DNA of 64,000 bases. Source: Nonomuraea helvata (lineage in GTDB: Bacteria > Actinomycetota > Actinomycetes > Streptosporangiales > Streptosporangiaceae). The notes below the pieces were generated by a model. The model was given only the letters and a program-made list of their open reading frames with translations, searched no databases and was not told the DNA's origin. The stretch spans positions 2,976,001-3,040,000 of the forward strand of contig NZ_BAAAXV010000001.1 of the NCBI RefSeq assembly GCF_039535785.1. Direction: 5' to 3'. The position numbers and the translations under genes are program-made. This document shows, piece by piece, positions 25,545 through 34,257 of this stretch (positions within the stretch are counted from its first letter, which is position 1; each line of letters begins with the position of its first letter).

Positions 25545-26594
25545 ATGCGCGCGCTGACGTTCGCACCGGGCAGGAAAGGGACGCTCGCCGTCGAGGAGGT
25601 GCCGGATCCCGCGCCGGGCAAGGGCCAGCTGCTCGTGCAGGGGCTGGCGCTGGGCGTCTGCGGGACCGACCGGGAACTGGCGACGGCCGACTACGGCTGG
25701 CCGCCGCCCGGCAGGGAGCGGATGGTCATCGGGCACGAATCGCTCGGCCGGGTGCTGGAGGTGCCCGAAGGGTCCGCGTACTCGCCGGGCGACCTGGTGG
25801 TGGGCGTGGTGCGCCGGCCGGACCCGGTGCCGTGCGGGGCGTGCCTGCGGGGCGAGTTCGACATGTGCCGCAACGGCCGCTACACCGAGCGCGGCATCAA
25901 GCAGCTCGACGGGTACGGCTCCGAGCGCTGGACGGTGGAGGCCGGCTACGCCGTGCGGCTGGACCGTTCGCTGGAGAGCGTCGGCATGCTGGTCGAGCCC
26001 GCCTCGGTGGTCGCCAAGGCGTGGGAGCAGATCGACCGGATCGGGTCACGGACCTGGTTCGAGCCTGGCAAGCTGCTCGTCACCGGGGCCGGGCCGATCG
26101 GGCTGCTGGCGGCGCTGATGGGGCGGCAGCGGGGGCTCGAGGTGCACGTGCTCGACCGCTCCCCCGAAGGGCTCAAGTCCCGGCTGGTGGAGGAGCTCGG
26201 GGCGACCTACCACTCGGCGACGTCGCTCAAGGCGTTCGCCACCGACAGGCCCGACATCATCATCGAGTGCACGGGGGCCGGGGCGCTCGTCATGGACGCC
26301 ATGATCAGCACGGCCGCCGCGGGCATCGTCTGCCTGGCCGGCCTCGCTCCCGGCGGGCGTACGCACCGGGTGGACGCGGGGGTGATCAACCGGGACATCG
26401 TGCTGGAGAACGACGTGGTCTTCGGCACCGTGAACGCGAACCTGCGGCACTACCGGGACGCCGCCGTCGCCCTGGCCAAGGCCGACCTCGGGTGGCTGGA
26501 GCGGCTCATCACGCGCCGGGTCCCGCTGTCGCACGCCCTGGACGCCTTCGCGCCCGGCGACGACGTCAAGGTGGTCATCGACCTCACGACCTGA
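25545..26594 (+). CDS. Glucose 1-dehydrogenase-like zinc dehydrogenase
   Basis: A 349-residue medium-chain dehydrogenase of the archaeal-type glucose dehydrogenase branch. It keeps the catalytic zinc site (GVCGTDREL, GHESLGRV) and a structural cysteine lobe (PCGACLRGEFDMCRNG), and YTERGIKQLDGYGSE and EPASVVAKAWEQI are characteristic of this branch. The cofactor motif is TGAGPIGLLAALMG. Members oxidise D-glucose or related aldoses with NAD(P). The ATG at 25545 is preceded by a GGGGGTGAGG stretch. It is divergent from icmF. Confidence 0.88.
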   Translation: MRALTFAPGRKGTLAVEEVPDPAPGKGQLLVQGLALGVCGTDRELATADYGWPPPGRERMVIGHESLGRVLEVPEGSAYSPGDLVVGVVRRPDPVPCGACLRGEFDMCRNGRYTERGIKQLDGYGSERWTVEAGYAVRLDRSLESVGMLVEPASVVAKAWEQIDRIGSRTWFEPGKLLVTGAGPIGLLAALMGRQRGLEVHVLDRSPEGLKSRLVEELGATYHSATSLKAFATDRPDIIIECTGAGALVMDAMISTAAAGIVCLAGLAPGGRTHRVDAGVINRDIVLENDVVFGTVNANLRHYRDAAVALAKADLGWLERLITRRVPLSHALDAFAPGDDVKVVIDLTT

Positions 26595-26600
26595 CCGGAC

Positions 26601-27470
26601 TCAGCTGGGATCGTAAGGCTTGCGTCTTGTGGGCGTCGGGCGCCTGGTCGCCGTGGTGGTCGAGCCCACCGGCACGCGTGTCCTGGCGGGGCGGGGCGCG
26701 GGGGTCGGGGCAGGACGCGGCTTGGCCCGCGCGCTCTCGGCGGGCGGCGTCTTTGCCCGCGCGTTCTCGGCGGGCGGCGCCTTGGCCACGGGAAAGGCCT
26801 TCACGGAGGGCGGCGCGGCGGAGGCGTGCGGGTGGGTTGGTGCGTTCCAGGGCCAGGAGAAGCGACGGTGGGTGCCGCGGCGGCGGCCGGAGAAGCGGAG
26901 GGAGAGGACGACCGTCATCAGCACCATCGCGGTCAACAGCGCGGGCGGCGTGCCTAAGAAGTCCAGAGGCGACCCCGGCTCCGAGCGCGGTGCCGGCACG
27001 AAGGGGCGTTCGCTCAGGCGGATCTCCGCCGGCTTGTCGGCAGTGGCCTTGACCAGGCGCGGTACGCCGTACCCCACGACCTTGTCGGTCTCCCTGGTCT
27101 TGCGCTTGAGCCAGACCCCGTCCACGTTCGCCTCGATGGTGTGGATCTTCGAGCCCTTGACGCTCTCCACGATCCCCACGTGGTCGATGCCCTTGTAGCT
27201 CTTGCCGCCCCGCCAGTCGAAGAAGACCAGCGCTCCGGGCTCGGGCTTCTGGGTCCACGCCCCCTGCCTCATGAACCAGGCGGCGTGGGAGGGCGTCCAG
27301 GCGAACTGGCCCACGTACTGGCTGATGCCGGCCTTGTCCGCGGCCCAGGCGATGAACATGTCGCACCACGGCGCGTCGCGGTACTGGGTGTCTTGGACGC
27401 GATCCGCGTACCACTGGCCGAACTTGGTGAACTGGCCGCTCTTCTCCTTGTAGCCGACTTCCTGCCGCAC
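26601..27470 (-). CDS. CHAP-domain amidase with C-terminal membrane segment
   Basis: The N-terminal CHAP-type domain (about 20-150) carries the catalytic Cys in APWCDMFIAWAADKAG, His in IDHVGIVES and the acidic residue in TIEANVDG. A hydrophobic segment (LLTAMVLMTVVLSLRF) follows near residue 185, then a basic Pro/Ala/Arg tail with a near-duplicate PPAENARAKT/PPAESARAKP. There is no signal peptide. The annotated start is the GTG at 27470; sequence similarity to the family seems to continue upstream (LDPIADELLKAV), where the only initiator with a good ribosome site is a CTG at 27503 (GGAGG, 7 bases away), giving 300 residues. A cell-wall hydrolase role is likely. Confidence 0.78.
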   Translation of the reverse strand: MRQEVGYKEKSGQFTKFGQWYADRVQDTQYRDAPWCDMFIAWAADKAGISQYVGQFAWTPSHAAWFMRQGAWTQKPEPGALVFFDWRGGKSYKGIDHVGIVESVKGSKIHTIEANVDGVWLKRKTRETDKVVGYGVPRLVKATADKPAEIRLSERPFVPAPRSEPGSPLDFLGTPPALLTAMVLMTVVLSLRFSGRRRGTHRRFSWPWNAPTHPHASAAPPSVKAFPVAKAPPAENARAKTPPAESARAKPRPAPTPAPRPARTRVPVGSTTTATRRPTPTRRKPYDPS

Positions 27471-27651
27471 CGCCTTCAGCAGTTCGTCCGCGATCGGGTC
27501 CAGGGTGACTCCTCCCAGAAAACCGCCAAATCACGATGGACTGTAGTAGCGCCATCGCGGATTTGCGCGATTCACTCGGAAAGTATCGCGGTATGAGCCG
27601 AAATTTCGGGTTTGTGACTGGTGAGGCTCCTGAGGTTGCCTACTATCCCTG

Positions 27652-28422
27652 TTAGGAGCCGGCGCCGACCCGGTAGACCGACGCCTCGCCCGCACCCGGT
27701 GCGACGACGTCGGCCACGATCACGGTCACGTTGTCGGGCGAGCCGCCCTCGTTCGCCAGATCGATCAACCTCTGGACGGCCGCGCCCGGGTCTGCCACGG
27801 TGGTCAGGACCTCGTGCAGGACCTCGGGACCGAGCACGGTCGTGAGACCGTCGGAGCAGAGGAGGTAGCGGTCATCAGGCTCGGCTTCGCGCAGCGCCAT
27901 GTCCGGCTCGGCCCTGCCCTCGCTGCCCAGCACGCGCAGCACCATCGAGCGGCGGGGGTGCACGGCGGCTTGATCCTCCGTAATGCGCCCTTCGTCCACC
28001 ATCGACTGCACAAGTGTGTGATCCTTGGTCATCTGGTAAAGAGCACCGTCGCGAAGCAGATATCCGCGGGAGTCACCGAGATGAGCCAGGGCGAACCGGT
28101 AGCCGTCCCACAGCATGGCGGTCACCGTGGTCCCCATCCCCCTGCGCGCGGGGTCGATGTCGGCCAGCTCGACCAGCCGGCGCGCCGCCTCGTGCACCGC
28201 GCCCTCCAGCGCCGCCTCGAGGTCCGCGCCCGTCTCGGGAAGCGTGGCATCCAGCTCTCGCATGACGGCGATCGCCGCAGAGCTCGCCAGCTCGCCCGCG
28301 GCGTGTCCGCCCATCCCGTCAGCCACCACGAGCAACCGGCCACTCGCGTAGCCCGAATCCTCGTTCTGCTCCCGGCGGCGGCCCACGTCTGATCCGGCGG
28401 CATAGCGGATGTTGTGCTTCAT
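27652..28422 (-). CDS. PP2C-family Ser/Thr protein phosphatase
   Basis: A 256-residue soluble metallophosphatase that removes phosphate from Ser/Thr residues. The metal ligands are present in order: REQNEDSGYA, VVADGMGGHAAGE, HLGDSRGYLLRDG, LLCSDGLTTVL and GSPDNVTVIV. It begins MKHNIRYAAGSDVGRRR, the usual PP2C (PstP-like) start, but lacks a membrane domain. It is divergent from the methyltransferase-fusion gene with about 76 bp between the starts and lies 2.2 kb from a soluble kinase, a plausible antagonist. Confidence 0.93.
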   Translation of the reverse strand: MKHNIRYAAGSDVGRRREQNEDSGYASGRLLVVADGMGGHAAGELASSAAIAVMRELDATLPETGADLEAALEGAVHEAARRLVELADIDPARRGMGTTVTAMLWDGYRFALAHLGDSRGYLLRDGALYQMTKDHTLVQSMVDEGRITEDQAAVHPRRSMVLRVLGSEGRAEPDMALREAEPDDRYLLCSDGLTTVLGPEVLHEVLTTVADPGAAVQRLIDLANEGGSPDNVTVIVADVVAPGAGEASVYRVGAGS

Positions 28423-28498
28423 ACCTTGCAGTAAATCATTGGTTGAAAGACTTCACAAGCAGATGCGCTGAAGACTCTTGTGAACTACTGTGGGCTCC

Positions 28499-30424
28499 AT
28501 GAGCCACGACCCGACCGTCAACGCCGGGGACATCGCCCGGCTCGCAGGCGTCGGGCGTGCCGCGGTGAGCAACTGGCGCCGTCGCCACGACGACTTTCCC
28601 GATCCCATCGGCGGCACGGCCAACCAGCCGCTCTTCTCGCTGCGACAGGTCGAGTCCTGGCTGCGTCGCTATGGGAAGTCCTACCAGGTCTCCCTGGGAG
28701 ATCGGGTGTGGCAGCGCATGAAAGCCGCAGGCGATCTGCGCCTCGGCGAGCTGGTGGCCCGGGCAGGAGCCCTGCTGACCAGCCAGGCGACCGCCCTGAG
28801 CAGCGCTCCGACCGGCGCCGACGCGCGACCGGACAGTGCGGGCGCCCCGGGCGTGGCGCGGGCCGGTGGCGAGGGCGAGCCGGGCGAAGGCGTGCGGGCG
28901 GCCGGGCCGGGTCCGGAAGGTCTGGAGCCGGAGCTGGCGGAGCTCGTGCTGGAGCTGGCCGCGCAGCATGGCGCGCTGACGGCGTACGAGTTCCTGTGCG
29001 AGCGCTATCTCGAGGCGCACTCGCGGCAGCTCTCCGTGACCCGCGAGGACGTGGCCGCGCTCATGGTCAGGCTCGTACGCACGGACGGCGCCACGATCCT
29101 CGACCCCGCCTGCGGCGTCGGCACGCTGCTCCTCTCCCCCACCGGAGCGCCCGTCAGGAGGGAGCCCGGCGAGCCGGGCACGGTCAGGGTGCTCGGACAG
29201 GAGCTCAGCGAGACCTCGGCGGGCATCACCGCCTCCAGGCTCCGGCTGCGCGGCGTCGAGGCCCGCGTCGTGTCCGGCGACTCGATGCGCCACGACGCGT
29301 TCCCCGGCGAGAAGGCCGACGCCGTGGTGTGCGATCCGCCGTTCAACGAGCGGGCCTGGGGCTACGAGGAGCTGACCGGCGACCCGCGCTGGGAGTACGG
29401 CCTGCCGCCGCGCGGCGAGCCGGAGCTGGCCTGGGTGCAGCACTGCCTCACCCACGTCAGGCCGCGCGGCCTGGTCGCCATCCTCATGCCGCCGGCCGCG
29501 GCCAGCCGCAAGGCGGGCCGCCGCATCCGCGCCAACCTCCTGCGCGCGGGCGCCCTGCGTGCCGTCATCGCGCTGCCGGGCTCGGACCTCTGGCTGCTGC
29601 GCCGCCCGGCGGCCGGCGAGCGCCCGCCGTCCGACGTGCTCATCCTCGACGCCACGGACGATCTCGGGAGCGTCGAGCCGGCCTGGCAGGCGTATCTGGA
29701 GGACCGTTCCGACCAGACCGTACGCATCATCGACCTGCTGGCCGACGAGGTCGACATGACCCCCGCCCGCCACCAGCGGCGCGACGACGTCGGCAAGGCG
29801 TACGCCGAGGCCCGCGACCGCTTCCTGGCCGCCGCCGCGGCGCCGCCCGACCTGAAGGTGCTGGAGCAGCCGCTCGGCCAGCCCGCCACCACGCTGGGCG
29901 ACCTCATCAAGGAGGGCCTGGTGACCACGTCGCAGGCGCCGCCCAAGATGGCCGCCGACGGCGGTGACGTGCCGGTGCTCACCACCGACGACGTGCTCAA
30001 CGGCACCCAGCCGTCCGGCTTCACCACGATGCAGCAGGGCCTGGTCCCGATCCGCCCGGGTGACGTGGTGGCCTCCTACTCCAGCGTGCGGGTGATGGCC
30101 GACGGAGGCGCGATGCTCGGCCCCCACCTGACCCTCTACCGGGTGGACGAGCGCAGGCTCGACCCCGATTTCCTGGCCGGCTTCCTGCGGGCCGCGGGCG
30201 GCCGGGTGACCACCGGCTCCAGCAGGTTCGACGTGCGCCGCACCCGGCTGCCGCGCCTGTCGCTGAAGGAGCAGAAGGCGTACGGCGAGGCCTTCCGGCA
30301 GCTCGCCGTGCTGGAGGACGCCATCCGCGAGACCTCGACGCTGGGACAGACACTGATCAGACTGGGCCTTGACGGCCTCGCCGACGGCCATCTGCACCCG
30401 CCTGCTCATGGCCTCACTCCGTGA
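28499..30424 (+). CDS. HTH-N6-adenine DNA methyltransferase-specificity domain fusion
   Basis: A 641-residue protein. Residues 8-37 form a MerR/AlpA-like helix-turn-helix (DIARLAGVGRAAVSNWRRR). The HsdM-like methyltransferase domain follows, with motif I ILDPACGVGTLLLSP (about 200-214) and catalytic motif IV DPPF (about 279-282, in place of NPPY/F). The C-terminal part (about 440-620) resembles a type I specificity subunit half (VLTTDDVLNG, GDVVASYSSVRVMADGGAML, RLPRLSLKEQKAYGEAF). No restriction subunit is nearby. The ATG at 28499 is chosen; a GTG at 28490 is possible. Its 3' end lies in repeat copy B. Confidence 0.83.
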   Translation: MSHDPTVNAGDIARLAGVGRAAVSNWRRRHDDFPDPIGGTANQPLFSLRQVESWLRRYGKSYQVSLGDRVWQRMKAAGDLRLGELVARAGALLTSQATALSSAPTGADARPDSAGAPGVARAGGEGEPGEGVRAAGPGPEGLEPELAELVLELAAQHGALTAYEFLCERYLEAHSRQLSVTREDVAALMVRLVRTDGATILDPACGVGTLLLSPTGAPVRREPGEPGTVRVLGQELSETSAGITASRLRLRGVEARVVSGDSMRHDAFPGEKADAVVCDPPFNERAWGYEELTGDPRWEYGLPPRGEPELAWVQHCLTHVRPRGLVAILMPPAAASRKAGRRIRANLLRAGALRAVIALPGSDLWLLRRPAAGERPPSDVLILDATDDLGSVEPAWQAYLEDRSDQTVRIIDLLADEVDMTPARHQRRDDVGKAYAEARDRFLAAAAAPPDLKVLEQPLGQPATTLGDLIKEGLVTTSQAPPKMAADGGDVPVLTTDDVLNGTQPSGFTTMQQGLVPIRPGDVVASYSSVRVMADGGAMLGPHLTLYRVDERRLDPDFLAGFLRAAGGRVTTGSSRFDVRRTRLPRLSLKEQKAYGEAFRQLAVLEDAIRETSTLGQTLIRLGLDGLADGHLHPPAHGLTP

Positions 30425-30573
30425 GGCGGGCTCGGTCGTTGGGGAGCCGTCGCTGTGTTGAGGGCCTCTGCTCCGCAGAGGCGCGCTCGGTCGCTGAGAG
30501 CCGCCGCCTTCCCTCGTCACTCCGGTCGCTACGCTCCCTGCGTTCCTCAGTCCAGGCGACGGCGCGCCCTCGC
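30407..30573 (-). repeat. Dispersed GC-rich repeat, copy B (with extra unit)
   Basis: The reverse complement matches 11279-11390 over both ends, about 90% over the 69-bp block at 30505-30573. Copy B carries an extra middle part containing GCCTCTGC-TCC-GCAGAGGC, a perfect 8-bp-arm palindrome, besides CCTCAC-TCC-GTGAGG-type ends. It covers the last codons and stop of the methyltransferase fusion gene and most of the 192-bp gap before the kinase gene. Strong hairpins suggest it also acts as a terminator. Confidence 0.8.
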
Positions 30574-30616
30574 GTGACGGTGTAGTTTTTTCCCGAAGGC
30601 TGCTGGGAGGGGCGGA

Positions 30617-31507
30617 ATGGTCATCGGTGACCGCTATGAGCTCGACGACCTCCCTCTCGGGCAAGGCGGCATGGGCGCCGTCTACGCGGGCCACGACCGC
30701 CACCTCGACCGGCGGGTGGCGGTGAAGCTGCTCAGGGTGCCCAGCGGGCCGGATCACGAGCTCGAGCGCAGGTTCATCCGCGAGGCGCGCATCCTGGCCA
30801 GGCTGGAGCATCCGGGCGCCCCGGTCCTCTACGACTTCGGCACGCACGAGCAGCGGCTCTACCAGGTGATGCAGTTCATCGAGGGCGTCACGGTGGCCGA
30901 CGTGGTGAGCGAGCACGGCCCACTGCCCGTGTCGTGGGCCGCCGCGATCGCCGCCCAGGCGTGCGCGGTGCTGTCGGCCGCCCACGCTCTGGCGATCTGC
31001 CACCGCGACCTCAAGCCGACGAACCTCATGCTCTGCCCCGACGGCAGCGTGAAGGTGCTCGACTTCGGGCTGGCCATGCTGCGCGACACCGACGTCACCA
31101 CGTTCACGAGGATCGGGCAGATCCTGGGCACGCCGGCGTACATGGCTCCGGAGCAGATCCAGCACGGCGTCGCCGAGCCGCGCAGCGATCTGTACTCGCT
31201 GGGCTGCGTCCTGCACGAGATGCTGACCGGACGCCAGCTCTTCACCGGCCCCACCGACTACATGGTCTTCGAGAAGCAGGTCAAGGAGCGTCCGCCGGCC
31301 ATCCCGGGGCTGCCGCCCGAGCTGGGCGCGCTGCTGTCGCAGCTGCTGGAGAAGCGGCCGGTCGACCGGCCCGCCAGCGCGAACGAGCTGTACGATCGGC
31401 TCGACCCGTTCGCGCTGGAGCTGCCCGTGCTGCCCGGCTTCCTCACCAAGGCCCCGAGCCCCGGACGCATGTACGCCCGCATGGCGGGCCGCGCGCTCAA
31501 CGCCTGA
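30617..31507 (+). CDS. Soluble Ser/Thr protein kinase
   Basis: A 296-residue Hanks-type kinase consisting of the kinase domain (about 7-262) and a short tail, with no membrane or PASTA domains. Key residues are the glycine loop PLGQGGMGAVY, Lys37 (VAVKLL), Glu in REARIL, Asp131 in CHRDLKPTN, Asp149 in DFGLAM, GTPAYMAPEQ and the RSDLYSLGCVLHEML segment. It phosphorylates Ser/Thr of unknown targets in the cytoplasm. The ATG at 30617 follows GGGAGGGG. It lies downstream of the methyltransferase fusion gene in the same direction, separated by a repeat; the PP2C phosphatase is on the other side. Confidence 0.94.
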   Translation: MVIGDRYELDDLPLGQGGMGAVYAGHDRHLDRRVAVKLLRVPSGPDHELERRFIREARILARLEHPGAPVLYDFGTHEQRLYQVMQFIEGVTVADVVSEHGPLPVSWAAAIAAQACAVLSAAHALAICHRDLKPTNLMLCPDGSVKVLDFGLAMLRDTDVTTFTRIGQILGTPAYMAPEQIQHGVAEPRSDLYSLGCVLHEMLTGRQLFTGPTDYMVFEKQVKERPPAIPGLPPELGALLSQLLEKRPVDRPASANELYDRLDPFALELPVLPGFLTKAPSPGRMYARMAGRALNA

Positions 31508-31564
31508 GGGCGCTCTCCGGTACAGGGACTGTAGATTTCTGCCGTGCTCCCTCCTGGTGCTCCG

Positions 31565-32560
31565 ATGAGACGCCCGACCCTCGAGGCGGTCGCCGCCCGG
31601 GCCGGCGTCTCGCGCGCGACCGCGTCCCGGGTCGTCAACGGACAGACGACGGTGGCGCCCCACATCCGCGACGCCGTGCAGCGCGCGATCGACGAGCTGG
31701 GCTACGTGCCCAACCCGGCCGCGCGCAGCCTGGTCACCCAGCGCACCGACTCGATCGCCCTGGTCGTCAGCGAGCCGGGCACCCGGGTCTTCTCCGAGGA
31801 CCCGATGTTCTCCACGGCGATCAGGTCGGCGTCGATGGAGCTCGAAACGGTGAACAAGCAGGTCGTGCTGATGCTGGCCGCCTCCGCCAAGAGCCACGCG
31901 CGCGTGGAGCGTTACATCGCGGGCGGGCACGTCGACGGTGTCATGCTGATCTCCATGCACGGCGCCGACCCGCTGCCGTCCGCACTGTCCCGCCTTCCTG
32001 TCCCCGTGGTCTCGTACGGGCGGCCCGCCGTCCCGGTGGACATCCCGTACGTCGACAACGACAACGTGGGCGGGGCGGAGGCCGGGGTCCGGCACCTGGT
32101 GGGGTCGGGGCGCCGGAGGATCGCCACGATCGCGGGCCCGCAGGACATGATCGGCGGCCAGGACCGGCTGACCGGCTACCGCAACGTGCTGCGCGACTCC
32201 GACCTCCGCTCGATCGTCGCGGTCGGCGACTTCACGCGGGAGTCCGGCGCGGTCGCGATGCGCCGGCTCCTGCACGACGATCCCGACCTGGACGCCGTGT
32301 TCGTGGCCAACGACCTGATGGCGGTCGGCGCCCTGCAGTCGCTCCGCCAGGCCGGGCGCCGGGTGCCGGACGACGTGGCCGTGGTGGGCTTCGACGACAT
32401 CGAGGCGGCGAAATACACCGAGCCGCCGCTGACGACGCTCAGGCACCCGGTGGCCGAGCAGGCGGCGGCCATGGTCCGGCTCCTGCTCAACCTGTTCGAG
32501 GGCGGACCGGCGGAGCCGGTGATCATGCCCACGGAGCTCGTGATCAGGGAGTCCGCCTAG
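31565..32560 (+). CDS. LacI-family transcriptional regulator
   Basis: A 331-residue regulator with an N-terminal HTH (PTLEAVAARAGVSRATASRVVN) and a periplasmic-binding-protein-like sensor domain (SIALVVSEPG, DGVMLISMHG, GFDDIEAAKYTEPPLTTL). It probably represses sugar-use genes; the target is unknown. I use the ATG at 31565; a GTG at 31544 in frame could serve as a leaderless start. It is followed immediately by a phosphotransferase-family gene whose ATG abuts its stop codon, so the two are co-transcribed. Confidence 0.9.
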   Translation: MRRPTLEAVAARAGVSRATASRVVNGQTTVAPHIRDAVQRAIDELGYVPNPAARSLVTQRTDSIALVVSEPGTRVFSEDPMFSTAIRSASMELETVNKQVVLMLAASAKSHARVERYIAGGHVDGVMLISMHGADPLPSALSRLPVPVVSYGRPAVPVDIPYVDNDNVGGAEAGVRHLVGSGRRRIATIAGPQDMIGGQDRLTGYRNVLRDSDLRSIVAVGDFTRESGAVAMRRLLHDDPDLDAVFVANDLMAVGALQSLRQAGRRVPDDVAVVGFDDIEAAKYTEPPLTTLRHPVAEQAAAMVRLLLNLFEGGPAEPVIMPTELVIRESA

Positions 32561-33427
32561 ATGACCTCAGACAGCACCGCCCTGGCCGCCGCCGTCTCGC
32601 TGGCCGAGGAGCACGGCGTCGAGGCGCGGGACCCGGTCGTGCTCAACGACTCGTTCAGCCTCCGGATCCACCTGCGTCCGGCGCCGATCGTGGCACGGGT
32701 GCCGACCGTGACCGGGTGGGGGCGGGCGCGGCCCGCCGACGCGTTGCGGCGCGAGCTGGACGTCGTGTCCTACCTGCACGGACAGGGCGTGCCGGTGGTG
32801 CCGCCGAGCGACCTGCTGCCTGCCGGACCGCATCTGCGTGACGGGTTCACGGTCTCCTTCTGGACGCACGTCGAACACGATCCCGGCTTCCGGATGAGCC
32901 CGGAGGTGGCCGGGCGGGCGCTCGCCGAGCTGCACGAGGCGCTGCGGGGTCTCCCCGGCGAGCTGCCCTATCTCGGGCCGGTGCTCGAGGAGCCGCTGCG
33001 GCTGCTGGAGCTGCTCGACGGGAAGGTCGCGCCCGACGCGCTGGCGCGGCTGCGGGAGGCACACGCGGGCCTGGCCGAACGGCTGGCGGGTCGGCCGCCG
33101 CAGGCCGTCCACGGGGACGCGCATCCCGGCAACCTCCTCGCCACTCCCGCCGGGCTGCTCTGGAACGACTTCGAGGAGAGCATGGCCGCCCCCGTCGAGT
33201 GGGATCTGGCCTGCCTGCTGCGCACGAGGCGGCTCGACGGGCGGGCGGCCGTACGCGCCTACGGGCGTGATCCCGATGATCCCGCGCTGCGTGACTTTCT
33301 GGCGGCGCGCGGGCTGCAGGGCACCCTGTGGGTGCTCATCAGGGCGCTGCGGCTGCCCTCTTTCGCCGCCGACGCCGACGCGGCGCTGCAGGCGTGGCTC
33401 CGCGACCCCAGCGGCGCGAGCCGCTGA
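32561..33427 (+). CDS. Aminoglycoside phosphotransferase (APH)-family kinase
   Basis: A 288-residue APH/choline-kinase-fold protein. The Brenner motif is VHGDAHPGNLL, with the catalytic Asp, and the metal-binding Asp is in WNDFEESMAAPVEWDLACLL. The start codon directly follows the LacI stop. Members phosphorylate small hydroxylated compounds such as antibiotics, sugars or choline; nothing in the sequence indicates drug resistance specifically. Pairing with a LacI regulator suggests a small-molecule (sugar) kinase, which is inference. Confidence 0.85.
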   Translation: MTSDSTALAAAVSLAEEHGVEARDPVVLNDSFSLRIHLRPAPIVARVPTVTGWGRARPADALRRELDVVSYLHGQGVPVVPPSDLLPAGPHLRDGFTVSFWTHVEHDPGFRMSPEVAGRALAELHEALRGLPGELPYLGPVLEEPLRLLELLDGKVAPDALARLREAHAGLAERLAGRPPQAVHGDAHPGNLLATPAGLLWNDFEESMAAPVEWDLACLLRTRRLDGRAAVRAYGRDPDDPALRDFLAARGLQGTLWVLIRALRLPSFAADADAALQAWLRDPSGASR

Positions 33428-33436
33428 GGAGGGCCG

Positions 33437-34204
33437 TCAGACCGGGATCACGCCGCCGCGCGGGCCGAGGAAGTAGCCACCGGTGACGTCCAGGACGTGA
33501 CCGGTGATCCACCGGGACTCCTCGCTCGCGATCAGCGCCACGGCGTCCGCGATGTCCTCGGGACGGCCGATGCGGCCCAGCGCCGTGACCTCGGTGACCG
33601 AACGCTCGCCGGTGCCGTCGTCCGCGCGCAGCCAGGCGTTCATGTCCGTCCGCGTGACCCCTGGGGAGACGGTGTTCACGGTGATGTTCCGCTCGCCGAG
33701 GAGAGGGGCCAGGCTGAAGCCCAGCGTGTCGAGAGCTCCCTTGGTCATCGAGTAGACGAGGTCGGGGAGGGCGATGCGGACGACGGCGGAGGAGATGTTG
33801 ATGATCCGGCCGCCGTCGTTGAGCAGTGGGAGGGCGCGCTCGATGATGAAGTACGGCGCCCGCACGTTCACGGCGAAGACCCGGTCGAACTGCTCCTCGC
33901 TCACCGTGCCCAGCACGCCGCCCAGGATGGCGGCGTTGTTGACCAGGATGTCCAGCCGCTCCCCCGCGATGCCCTCGAACAGCGCGTCCACGCCGTCCTC
34001 GAACGCGGCCTTCACCGCGTACGCCTGCCCGCCCGCGCCCTCGATGGCGGCCACCGTCTCCTTGGCCAGGTCGTCGTTCCTGGCGTAGTGAACGATCACC
34101 CGGGCCCCGCCGGCGGCCAGGCGCTCGGCGATGGCCCGTCCGATGCCGCGCGAGGCTCCGGTTACCAATGCGGTCTTTCCTGACAGATCTCTCATGCGCT
34201 CCAT
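33437..34204 (-). CDS. Short-chain dehydrogenase/reductase
   Basis: A classical SDR of about 255 residues. The cofactor motif is TGASRGIG, then NNAAI, the catalytic Ser in INISSAVV, and YSMTKGA with Tyr and Lys. FDRVFAVNVRAPYF is the conserved Asn region, and GHVLDVTGG the C-terminal signature. The substrate is unknown. Start codons at 34204 and 34195 are both possible (MERMRDLSGK). It is divergent from the epoxide-hydrolase-like gene across about 53 bp, hinting at joint control. Confidence 0.9.
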   Translation of the reverse strand: MERMRDLSGKTALVTGASRGIGRAIAERLAAGGARVIVHYARNDDLAKETVAAIEGAGGQAYAVKAAFEDGVDALFEGIAGERLDILVNNAAILGGVLGTVSEEQFDRVFAVNVRAPYFIIERALPLLNDGGRIINISSAVVRIALPDLVYSMTKGALDTLGFSLAPLLGERNITVNTVSPGVTRTDMNAWLRADDGTGERSVTEVTALGRIGRPEDIADAVALIASEESRWITGHVLDVTGGYFLGPRGGVIPV

Positions 34205-34257
34205 CGTGGGGCGCGACTCTCCCACCCGTCCAAGACCCGCTGTTATAGCTTTTTGCT

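Noticed and set aside
28499..30424. Complete type I restriction-modification or Pgl/BREX system
   Set aside because: No HsdR, PglY or PglZ-like gene is present; only a methyltransferase/specificity fusion is seen. Kept as a weaker finding.
28436..32446. 1336-codon minus-strand open frame across the methyltransferase and kinase genes
   Set aside because: It spans several real genes in antisense and has no conserved motif.
32561..33427. Antibiotic-resistance aminoglycoside phosphotransferase
   Set aside because: The APH fold is shared by many small-molecule kinases; coupling to a LacI regulator argues for another substrate and no resistance-specific features are visible.
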